Shown piece after piece: positions 1 through 12,600 of a DNA stretch of 64,000 nt. The notes under the pieces were generated by a model. That model saw nothing but the letters and a program-made list of their open reading frames with translations, did no database searches and was not told where the DNA came from. Positions within the stretch are counted from its first letter, which is position 1. The number at the start of each line of letters is the position of its first letter. The stretch spans positions 19,282,001 through 19,346,000 of the forward strand of contig NC_079878.1 in assembly GCF_029227915.1 (NCBI RefSeq), in the 5' to 3' direction. The DNA comes from Hydractinia symbiolongicarpus (lineage: Eukaryota > Cnidaria > Hydrozoa > Anthoathecata > Hydractiniidae). The position numbers and the translations under genes were made by a program.

Positions 1-687
1 AAATATAAGTACAATTACATTTTAACAACAAATTAAACTGGAAGAGTGGTCGATGTCGGATTGTTGGATATTTTTATCCACTACAAGGTGTTCAAACATT
101 TAATATTTTACGTAAACAAAGTCAGCATTTTATTCTGAGCACTGTGCAATTTTTTCTCCAAATCAAAGCAATTTATATTCTGAGACCGTAAAACATTAAA
201 TCGAGACATTTTCAATCTTAGGATAACTTTAAATCATGCATGACATGTGACCAAAAGAAATTTAAACATGCTTATTTTTTAACTTTGTCGAAACCGAAAA
301 ATTTTTTGGGAGAAGGCGGGACTAATAATCACAACAGGTGTGAGGACAACGAATTTTATTGTCATCGTCATATTTGATCGAAACAGAACGCAAGACAGTT
401 AACTGTTGACGTTATAAAAAAACTGACGGAACACGAAAGAAAGCTTCACCAATAGATAATACAACAAAAAGTATTAATTTGCAGAATGTTTAAATTTAAA
501 TTCGCCGAACAAAAACAAATCGTAAACTTTAAATACTTCCTGTCTTTAATTGCAAAAATAGCAAGAATTTATGACTCGAAATAATAGAGACATTTGAAGA
601 AGACAAAGTTTTTTAACATTCCTATTATAGGTGGTATTATAGGTTTAAAGAATGACTCTTAGCTGGCAAAAGGGTCAGTAAACATAC

Positions 688-3600
688 TCGTGCCATGTCA
701 TAACAGCAAACGCGACTCGACTTTTCTGTCCTCCAGATAAGCTAGAGATAGGTCGCATCGCCAATTCGCCAGTGACGCCATATTTTCCAAGATGTGAACG
801 ATACTCAACATCCAATTTGCCTAAAAGCATTCGAAAGAATATTCACTTAAATTCAAAAAAGGATGTAAGATGTTCAGTTAAAGTAACAATATCCGAAAAC
901 CATTGCCATATTTTTTACTTGTTCTTTGACCCGTGAAAACATCCACTTACACTAGTTATAAAATGTGATAGGGGAAATGTGATAGGCGAAATGTGATAGG
1001 GGAAATGTGATAGGGGAAATGTGATAGGGGAAATGTGATAGGGGAAATGTGATAGGGGAAATGTGATAGGCGAAATGTGATAGGCGAAATGTGATAGGCG
1101 AAATGTGATAGGCGAAATGTGATAGGCGAAATGTGATAGGGGAAATGTGATAGGCGAAATGTTATAGGGGAAATGTGATAGGCGAAATGTGATAGGCGAA
1201 ATGTGATAGGCGAAATGTGATAGGGGAAATATGATAGACGAAATATGATAGGCGAAATGTGATAGGGGAAATGTGATAGGCGAAATGTGATAGGCGAAAT
1301 GTGATAGGCGAAATGTGATAGGGGAAATGTGATAGGCGAAATGTGATAGGCGAAATGTGATAGGCGAAATGTGATAGACGAAATGTGATAGGCGAAATGT
1401 GATAGGCGAAATGTGATAGGCGAAATGTGATAGACGAAATGTGATAGGCGAAATGTGATAGGGGAAATGTCATAAACGAAATGTGATAGGCGAAATGTGA
1501 CTTGTGAAGGAAGGTGATATTCGATTTAAAAAAGTAATTTACATATTTTGATACTCAGAGTTTTGCCTGTAGTACATATCCAAGGCAATCTCAGCACAGG
1601 GTGAAGATACGTACCATTTTGAACAGAATGTAGGTATAATTACAGAGAGGATATAATCCCTGAAATTTTTTTAATTCTTGCGGAGCCCGGTTCTGTTATA
1701 ATTTATATATGCATTATTTAAATACTTTTTCCAGCTTTACCTGTAAAACAAAATCCTTGTCTCAAAACAGTTGGACGCACGCAACGATATAGCAGTGTGT
1801 CAACAAACAAAGAAGCAAAGAAAAAGTAGTCTACGTATGATTTGCAATTTTAAATTAAAATCTCAAACCTGGATATCGAGTCTTAAATAATTCTAGGCTT
1901 GTTTGTTTCATACTTAGCGAGTCTACGTGGTGTTGGCTGAAGTATCCAACTCGCATATTCCTATAATAATTAACAAAACAGTTTTAAAAACTTGTGCCCA
2001 GGCCTATTTAAATTTGTTTGCAGAGAAGTTTCAAAAAGGTCAATTTTTTATCACAAAAGTATAAAAACGTCTCTTCTCCTTTCTACAACACAAATATAAA
2101 ACAAAACTCCCAACAAAAGAATACCGCATCTTTGTGACAGAATTGAGTGTGCACGAAATTATAACATACCTATGAACACGCCTTACTCCTCCAGTAGGTT
2201 CGTATTCACCAAGTAGAATCTTAAGTAAGGTCGTTTTGCCAGATCCATTTTCTCCTAACACTGCTATCCTAGCATCCATGTTCGCATTAAGGTCCACTTT
2301 TTCAAATATATTTGTTCCAGCAACATATGCAAAATCTACCTATACAGAAAAATTACTGTTGTAAAGAGGACAGAATTATGCACTGTCAGCAAATATAAGA
2401 TTACATCAGTATTAAAATAAACACAGAGACATTTTTAAATAGATGATTTTAGTTGCCTGTATTGAGTAAAGTAAATCGAATTTCTAACAAATTGAACTTA
2501 ATTAACTTGTTTTTTGCGCCACAACGGCTACAAACATGTTTTTTTTTTACCTCATCAAATCTCAACATGGTAGCATTGACGCGATCACATTCTGGAAGCC
2601 TATAACAGATAACACAACACGTGAAATTGGCTTTATAAAAAAATATCCTTGAAAACACACCGTGCAATAGGTTATCTAGTAATGTGCGACATTCTTTCTG
2701 GTTTAGGGTGCATAAAGTTTGATTATATAGGTTTCGCATTCCTATTTTATCTGAGGAAGCAGTGAGATACCAATGAATAACAGTTTCGAAAGTTCATCAA
2801 TGTCCCTCACGCCTGCAGTATATGGATGAAAACCTCACAGAATAATCCTTTTTTTTTGACGAGAAAATTTTTTTTGTATTTTTACCTGAGAGTAACTTTT
2901 GGTTCGATCTCGACAGGTGTCAAGTCAGGTCTAAAGAGATGATAAATTAAAAGTAAGATAAGCAGTTTAATGAATCATCTTCTATACACGAAATTGAAAA
3001 AAACCAACGTACAATTTTTCTAATATTTTCAATTTACTTTGCGCTTGTGCAGCCCGATTTGCATTCACACGCCATCGATCTACATATGCCTAGAATATAA
3101 TTTAAGCAACTTTAAAATACGACTGCTACCAACAAAAACGTTTAAAGGATTCACCCTGAGGATTAAAAGGATTCACTTGCATGTTAATACCTGCAAATGT
3201 TCTCGGTACTGCTTTTGTGCTTCGTATTCTCGTTGCTGATTTCTAAGTTTCTCATCTTTTGTTACTTCAAATTGCTAAATAGACAAAATACGTAAATACA
3301 ACATCTTAATAATTGACACAACCAAATAAACTTAATAACTTGTTATCTGACGTACTGTATAATTTCCTTTGAATGTGTCGAGTGATCTGGAATGCAAGAA
3401 TACAATGTCTGTTGCTACTGCGTCAAGAAACATCCTGTCGTGAGAAACCACCAGCAATGTTGTTGGCCATGTTTGCAAATAGTTTTCTAACCACAAGATG
3501 GCTTTAACATCCAACATGTTGGTAGGTTCGTCAAGCAACAAGAGATCAGGTTTCGTAAACAAAGCTCTTGCAAGAGCAAGTCTCATTCGCCAACCACCAG

Positions 3601-6600
3601 AAAATTGCTTTGTTTTCATATTCTGCATTTCTGTTGTGAAACCAAGACCACTTAAAATCATCGATACTCTAGAATTTGAACAAACAGTTTTTACAACAGA
3701 GTTTCACACAATGAAATAACTTCTACTAGTGTCAATATCATGCATGTAACATAACTTTGCCTACTGGACATTGATTAGAAATCTAATGAAGTACAAATTT
3801 TATTAAAGTTAATTCAAATCTTAGTGTGTACAAGTCAGACATATTCAAGCCTATATCTTACCTAGCAGGAGCTTTATCTGCTTCAATATCTGACAGTGCA
3901 GCATAGACCTGTAAAATTACATAAAAAATCATCTACTTTTTATTTTCTACACAGTGCTATTACAATTACCAGCATCATTTTAATATTCAACCTAGATGAG
4001 AATCGTGCTGAAAAAAGTCTAGTGTCCACCCAATCTCAAGTGTCGACCCTATCTTAAGTGTCCACCTTATCTGAAGTGTCCACCTTATCTTAAGTGTCCA
4101 CCTTATCTCAAGGCACAGAATGGTCATGAAAATTAATGCTGACCGACCAGATACTTTGTTTGAAAAGAACATTTCAATACCCAATATATTCATACATTTT
4201 TAAAAGGATGGTTACTAAAAGTAGTGCACATCCAATGTTTCTCTTACGAATAAAAAAAGAGGATAGTTTGGTCACTTTTGCATATATGTGCATCCTTCCT
4301 TTACCAATGCATTTCATAAGATAAAGATAATTATCAAGCAACAACATAAAAAAAGTTAGACAAACCTCTGACAATCGTGTACTGGATGCAGGATTCGAAC
4401 TATAATTAAATATAGAATATCAATTTTTAGCTAGTGCACACAGACTCACATTTCTTTTGATATCATATGGACCAACCCGTGTAAAAAAAATCAAATTATT
4501 TTTTAATTTTTGTATCTCTTTTATTTTAGGACTTCAAAATCTTTCGCAGCCTCGATTTTTTACATCTATTCAAATTTGATATTTACTAGTCATTAGCCCA
4601 TAGAAATTCACCAATTGCCACACCACCACCTATGTTTGCTTACTGACAGACAATGGGAATTATAATACACTGTAGAAATAAAAAATTGTACACTTTATAT
4701 TAGTGTAAATGCTAACCAATGATGAACAAAATTCGAGAAGTTACTCAACAAATGTTTAAGTTTGATTTCTTTGCTAGTTGTTAGTGCAATCATAGATTTA
4801 AAGAAACATGTTTCTTAATTCTGCACGAGTTCCCAAGCGTTTTAAAATCTGTGAAATTAAGGATACACAAAAATTACTGAAATTAAGGTGAATATAAACC
4901 CTCAATTTAACACATGATTACATTACAATGCAGGATACCTGTTATTAATTCTTTTTGTTAACTCCTCTTCTTCCTTTATTAACTTTAACCTAGAAATAAA
5001 AAATATGTTTATATATATATAAAAAAATTGGTTTTGTTATTATAAAACGAAACCTTACTAAAAAGAATAATTCTATTAGGATTAGCTTTCAGGCTCTTAT
5101 TACAAGCTTGTGAGCTTGTATTAAAACACAAATGTGTCCTACAAAAATGGAAATTTTTTGCCTCTCTGAGCACCGACACGGGAGTAGTTGTGTGTTCGAA
5201 TCTCATCTTGGTAACTATTTTTACTCTTTTTTTTTACTATCTTGCCTGCGAGGATGTGTTTCCAACTCATAACTAACTAACCAAATGGTCAGTTGCAACG
5301 TCACAGATTTAAACTTTGTACCTAAACTCTCTAAGTACTTGGAAGTCAAAAAAATTATGCTGAACATATTAGTGACATCATAATTTTGATTTTTGTCACC
5401 TGAATGTCATTTTAGGCCAAAACTGGTGCAAAAATTAAAACTACTTTATTTTCGACAAAATTTGAAAAAGTTAACAGAAAAAGAATGCTGAACATGATGG
5501 TGACATCAAAATGTTAATTTTTTGTCAACTAAATGCGTTTAAGACCATAAACGTTTCAATCGCGCAACTTTCAACCACAAATAATAGACTGTATTTTTTC
5601 AGAAATTGTAGAATTGGGTCGCATTTTCGATGTTTCATAGTTGTGCATTTTTAATAGCGAGATAGTTTAAGCAGCGCCTGCATCTTGTGTATTTTTCAAA
5701 AAGATAAGTGTTGAAAAGCATTATTTAACTAACTGGTAAAGTAAAGTTGTTTCCATTAAAGTTTACAAAAGTGAATGTAGGCAGAATTAAGGTCTCCCCA
5801 AATGCCTGGAAAGTAGTCAGCAAAAAATAAAATTTCAACAAAAATATGTAAGAGAAAAGCGAAGATGCTCCACCATATATAAATAATGACGAGAACGAAA
5901 TTCTTTTCACTACGCTAATGACACGTCAACATAGTCAAATATGATTTCGGAAACACTCCGAGAAAACGTAAATTTTCCGATTCCCTCCTTGTTATTTTTC
6001 TCCGCGCTATGAGTGCACAGGATTCGTTTTAACGAAGTTTGCTGTTTGTGACAGTTTTGGTAATATATTTTTTTAACTACAGCTATTTCCTTTTTCGAAC
6101 AATTAAGATTGTATATTATTTTTCTTTATTTTGCTTTTTCTTTTGTTACTGAATTACTGAATTTTGAAAATTTTAGGTGGAGCTTGTGGTCTTTTTTCTT
6201 CCTGTCATTCAGTTTACTTCAGACTGACCCAACGAAAATTGAAATTTCGAGGAATTTTCCATTCAAGAAGATCTCACAAATCAATTTTGAAAAATAACTG
6301 CACAGTGCGTAACAAATATTATTGCATATCCGAATAGCAAAATATGTTGTGTCTAACTTCGTAACAGAAATCACAATTTGATAGACAGCTTTTTGTAAAC
6401 TGAACATGTTCAAAAATAAGGGGGTGGTTTGTGACATTTTTTCAAACCATACTTCAAAACATCATCCTGGTAAGAAAAATGGCCTGACATATAATATGAA
6501 ATATTCCTGGTTAACCTGGATAAATAATGAAGCTGTCTTAAAAAACTGAACTTTTAAAGGATGACATCAGCTACTTTAAAAAGCATTTCAAATAAGTGAA

Positions 6601-9600
6601 AAATTCAGGCTTACACCTTGCTAGGCTTACATTGTTTGTAAGTTGTCATTTCTTTGCAGTGTGTTGTGGGAATTCCAAACTTTGTGAAATTGGTCTATAT
6701 AGGTGTAATTTTAACTTCGTGAAATTTTTAGGCTTACATGTTAGGTTAAATGTAAAAAAATCAGGTTTACATTTTGGATTGTCTATTTTTAGGAAAATAT
6801 GAGATCATTGCATACCTTAACTTATATGATATATGAAGTTAGATTCCTCCTTTCACATGTAATCACTAAATTCTATATAAATAGGTGAAGGATTATGGCT
6901 TACAAGTTCAAAACCACAGTAGTGAATGTTGAATGTTATATATACTTCATGTTCCAGGTGTTGCCGCTTTTAGGATTTGGTCATGCTATGTACCTGGTAG
7001 TTTTGCATATTATTACTCAAATTTAAGTAAAAAACAATGTTGTGTATGTCCTGTACTTTTTTAAATAAGATTATGTTTTGGGTGAGAATATCGGGTTTAC
7101 AGCATGAAACATACTGCCTCTGTCTATATAATATATATCTATATCTGTATTAGTAAAAGTCAATCAATTTTTTTTAGTGAAAACTGTATTTGTTTCATTA
7201 TTTGTATCCTTGAACAACAATACACTGAGAATCCAGGTGAAAAAAATAGGCTTGCTGATGGTATATTTACACAATGAAGAAGACATTACATTGCAATACA
7301 AATAGCTATCCATTAATTTACATTAAAAATATTTTATGTATTTATTCTTGTATCTTCCTGAGCTAGAGAGTTAAGTGAATAGAGGAAGTAGAAATGATTG
7401 TATTGCTAGTTTACAAGCCAGATGTGATAGAAGCCATTGCATTGCAGTTTAGTAGAATGTTGATAGAATTGTAATAGAATGTCATGTAAAAGAACGTTTT
7501 TCTGTAATCTTTCAAAGTAGAAAATAGTGTTCACTTGAACTAGAAGTTAGAATATTGTACATAGCAAATTTACAGATTTACAGATTATAAAATGGGAAAG
7601 ACTGACAAAAATATAAGTGTACTAAGTGTGAAAACCAGTTTAGTCAAAGACAAAGTCTCAGTAGACACAAACAGTCCATCTGTGGTACTGTTAAATTTTC
7701 TTGCAGCAAGTGTAAAAAAGTTTTGAAAAGAAAAGATTCCCTCAACCAGCATATGAGACTATGTAAAGGCAAGAAAGAGCTTAAATGTCAAGTATGTGAC
7801 AAGGAATTTACTTACACATGGTTCTTGCAAAGACATATAAAGCAAAGTCATACAGAAAAAAAAAGTTTCAAGTGTTTACAGTGCAATTTAGTATATAAAA
7901 GAGAGGATCACCTCAAGAAACATGAAATGAAATGTTTGAAGGAGTCTATGAATAATGTATCTAGTGTCAGTTCTGGAGAACTAGTAGATTAGTGAATAAA
8001 GAACATTTCGATAATCTTGTATCACTCAGTTTGCTTTATAACTACTTTGGAGAAGATAAAAAAGACCCTCTTCCAACTATGGTATCACCGGAAGAACTGT
8101 TGCTCAACAAGGTGAATTTTTAGTGAATTTTTAGTTTTAGAAAAAGTTTTAGTGTTGAAAGTGTGGGTTTTATTTTAAAATATAAAGTGCTCAAATATTA
8201 TGTTTCCCTTGTAGCCATTTGACTTGGACATTGATTTCAATATTTCGACTCCAAATTCCACTGTATTGGAGAGTCCTTCAAAAATCTGTACTCCTTCATT
8301 CAAACTAAAGACACCTAGATTTCGTACAAAGGTAAAAATTCGCACCTGCCTTGTTTCTCTTCACATATTAGAAAATTATTACAGTAAGAATAAAACATTT
8401 GCATGTCTTAATAAAGAACCAAGGGTTTTGTATTTAGAAAACTCCAAACACTTCAATTTCCATGACTCCACCGAAAACACCACTTCTTCCTTCTTCCTTC
8501 TTCCAATAATGTCACCAAACACACGACAAAGAAAATCCAGATGTGCACTAAAAGTAACCCAATTAATCAAAACCTTCAATTTCCAGAAGGATGATCAAAT
8601 TGATATTCTCAACTTGTCTGCCCAGCAGTTGGAATTAAAAAATAAGGTGGATTATGTGAAGCTGACCAAGGGTGGCAGGAAAATGGTGTCTTTTGAAACA
8701 AGGCAAGCAATTTGGGACTACTGGCATGCTAAAAGTACACCATCAACACTAATATCACGTCCAGCTAAGTTAAAAATGGGTCACAAAGCTAAGATTCAGT
8801 CTGGTTTAAAGTTTGTTGACGTCGTAAACATCATTAAGCAAAGAGGGAAAGAATATTATCAGGGAAATTGGAGAATCATCAATATCACATTTCGCGAGTG
8901 ATACTATTTTCACCTTTTTCTTCTACTATTAAAGCTGCTCCTAGATTGTGCATATGTGAGTTGTGTCGAGAAGAGTATGGTCAATGCTCTGTATTTGAAG
9001 AGTACCTTCTGAATGTGTCTACACTCACTGCAAGCCACATTCGTTCAGATAATAAAGAATTCTTTGGTGATGAAGTGAGTGTAGAAGGTAGTGATTTTCT
9101 TCTCCCTGGAACAGTTTGTGCTATTGCAGCTGATAGAAAGTCTGTTGACACGGTTTGGTTTTTCGAAATTGTGAAAGAATTTTGTGCAACTGTAGATATT
9201 TATGATGACTACGGTGTGACAGTTGGTGCTGGTCAAAGATGTCTGGAAGGTCACTTTTTCGAGTTGCTGAAGGTGGTTGGTTCAACCAGAAAATACAAGC
9301 TGATTTTATCCAAGAAAGCCTTGGTTTATCGAGAAAGTGTTGTGTACCCCTTTGTCCCATTCGAAAAGAAAGATGATTGTTTTGTGCTATTAAACAATGA
9401 CTTTGTTGATATCCTTAGATAAGTGGAACATAATGGTTTGGAGTTTATCTGAATGATACACAGATAGCAATTAAAAGTTATATTCATTAGTTTATATGTT
9501 TCATTAGTTTATTCAAGTTTTTCCAATATCGATCTTCATTTGTAGTTTAATTACAGTTCATCAATATGTTGTTTGAATGAGACTACATTTTGTTTGTATT

Positions 9601-12600
9601 ATATAAGAGATATAATACATTTTTCCAGAAGATTTGATTGTTTTAAAAGGAATCCTATCACGTTTTACATTTTTACATACTGATTTAAGCTAGTACTAGT
9701 CAAGATTAAATGATTTTTTTTCAAAAGGAATGTATAGTTTGTTTGTATATGTTGAACTTCATAATAGAAGCCTGGAACATTTACTTGTTATAAGAAGATT
9801 GCTTTTGGTTTAAAGCTTGTTTATGTAGTTATATCACTGGATGCATTATATGATCTTATCTGTGAAAATTTTTGGCTTACACATCGAAATTTTGCCTTAA
9901 ATGTTGTTGTAAGCCCGTTTTTTTCACTTTGTTGCATTGTTTGTTACTCAACTGATAGTATACATTGATCTTGACAACCTCTCAAATTTTTAAGATTTAA
10001 GCTTTAAGTAAATTAGATATTATTCAATATTATGTATAAAAAAACTAAAATTATATTGACATGTAAGCCAATAAATTTCACTTTAAACAACTGAAAAGCT
10101 TTCACCCGGATAGTTCCAGTGCAAGAGTAACTCATAAAGATCCAAATTTCAGTGCGGTATTCAGTCTAATCAATGCAGTGAACATTCTAGGCTTACAAAT
10201 ATAACAAAACACAAAATCACATGTAAGCCTGCAACCTTCACTTAGAATACTTTTTAAACTTACTGAGCTTAAAGACTGTATTGAACTGAGTCACTCCTCC
10301 TCAAAATTTTGTATTTAGTATTTTTGATAAAACTGGATATCAGATCATCGTTTTTTTTTATGGACAATGTAGCTAGTTAAATAAGTTCTTTATTCGCGAG
10401 GTTGTTTGCGTATATCATATGTCTTGTATTAACATTAGAAAATAATGCTTTTTGTATAAAAAACATGAAGAAAATATTTTTCATCAGTATGATACCTCAC
10501 AACATCAGCTTCTAGCACACTATCCACTGCATTTGTGTCATCACCAACAACTTCTTGCTCAACATGCAGCACAGTCACATGGGATGGAATAAATAGCTCT
10601 CTTTTGGATATTGCCCTCAGTAATGTTGTCTTTCCTAAGCCATTACGACCAACAAAACCATACCGTCTTCCAAACGCCATTACAAGATTTGCATTTTTCA
10701 GTAAAACCCTACAGCAAAGTATTTTTGATTGCTTTTAAGCTTGATTATGCATAAAAACAGCTATTATACTCTGGTAGCATTGTTGGAGCATAAAAACAAG
10801 ACAAAATTTGGGCACAAACATTAAATGCTTTTGAATTTAGATATAAAATAAAAAATTGTGTCAAATAGCTAAGAGCGCAACTTCCAACTCATGGCACTCT
10901 AAGCATGAAAAGTATCATGAAATGACATGCCTAATACAAATAGCTGAGAGACTGGTAGGAGTAAACTATGTTACTTTTTTTACGTAGACACAATTTAGGT
11001 ATATCATTAAAAATATGTGTGTGTCAGTCGAAAAGATATTTTCTGCTTTGTTCTTTTAGCTTTTTCTTGTGATTACATCATAATATGTCACAATATATAC
11101 GCAGACCCAATTAGGGTCCACGCTCTACTAGACAACAACAAGAAAATGTTGTAAAATATGAGTAACTAACTTGCTGCCATATGCTAAATCAAAGTTTTCA
11201 ATTCTAATGTCAACCACTTTTCCACTTTGATCCTGTTTCAGATCTTTTTTTTGTATAACCTGGTTTGTTGTTGGACCAGCACATTTTTCTTCTTCATTGC
11301 AAATTTCGTCTTTTTCTCTTTTGTCCGACTTTTGTTTCAGTTTAGCATCTGCTTTTTCCAACTTTTTCAGATCAACTGTTTTCTATAGAAAAAATAAAAT
11401 CCTAAATTCTTTTTTTACGCACATATACAAAATGCTAAATTATGATTCCCATTTGGGTAAAAAATAAAAAAATAAAGTAAGCACAATAACAACAAAAACA
11501 ACAAAACATACTAGGGTAATATCATCATTATTTTGTTTAAGCCAAATGCTATCATGTATTGTTGTTTTGTCGTCATTCTTTGTACGGTCACCAATATGAA
11601 CTGGTGCATTTAATATCTTGACATTCTTTGTGGTTTCTGTTGTTGTGTCTCTATAATTTAACATAAGTTAAATCTTTTCATTTGAACTGCCTCAAGGAAA
11701 AAAATGCTGCTCAGTCTTTTTTCAGTCAGCTTTTTTAAATATTGGTGATTTTTAAAGTATTAATAACGTTTATCACAATTCATAATCTGTCTAGTACATT
11801 ATTAAAAAAGTTTTAATCCAATTTGGAAATTAGAGAGTATATTTATTATCAACATATACACCGCTAAGGATTAAATAGTCTGTTGGTTGACGTTATCAAA
11901 TGATTAGTATTTAGTGAAATAAAAAAATATAAGACTATGACCAACTTTGGCCTAAGAACATTGGAAGACTGAAAAAATGGAAGTCGGTTGAGATAGATTG
12001 AAGTTTAAATTTTTGAATGATATTGTTAGAAATATTAAATGCATTTCGAATTGAAACTACAGGCTAATAAAGGTACAGAATTTAAAGAATACTTACTTAT
12101 TTAACAAGTTGATAATTCCTTTACATATATTTTTTATCTCGTTTTCATCATCGTTTTCTATCGCTTCATGTAGAACTCCGCCCACAGCATCATATAGGTC
12201 ATCTGCAGATTCAAAATCATCAACACTTGTCTTTGTTACGTCTAAATGTCACAAAGTAATGGCTAAGCTACTGTCCCTTTAAAAACTTTTCAGCTCAAGG
12301 AACCGTTAGCTTTTATAGCTATCAATGTTGATTAGTTTGTATAATAACTGCATTGTTCTGATCCAGGTGGTGAGTTAATTCGCTGAGATAACAAATATCA
12401 TGTTATTTCTTTTAACATATTGTTTCACAGGTCACTTTTAAATTTACATGCAATTTAGGCAATTTTGAGCTTAACACTATAAGCAACGAGTGGGGGAGAA
12501 CAATGTGCTTTGTGTGTTTTGTGACTTTTCCTAACTCTAATTAGGACTTGTAAGCTATTACATTTTACGAATAGGTTAATTTTAAAATGTGCTAATATGC

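Larger units (their letters stand above)
6595..10242 (+). mobile_element. TIR DNA transposon with C2H2-finger gene and GGCTTACA subterminal repeats
   Basis: The ends are imperfect inverted repeats. The left is AGTGAAAAATTCAGGCTTAC. The right, on the minus strand, is AGTGAAGGTTGCAGGCTTAC (17 of 21 matching over the longer repeat). TA flanks each side (6593-6594 and 10243-10244). GGCTTACA or close variants recur within both ends: near 6608, 6623, 6730, 6763, 6889 on the left and 9873, 9910, 10062, 10190, 10222 on the right, some inverted. The interior carries decayed plus-strand coding exons with zinc fingers. It sits in intron 5 of ABCF3, antisense to the host gene. I cannot assign a superfamily and no DDE core is visible, so it may be an internally deleted copy. 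Confidence 0.8.

Noticed and set aside
1162-1473. 103-residue periodic minus-strand frame, and a CRISPR-like look of the array
   Set aside because: 14-bp tandem minisatellite with no spacers, inside an intron of a eukaryotic gene.
5150-5210. tRNA/SINE fragment (GTTCGAATC box)
   Set aside because: No convincing A box or repeat partner seen.
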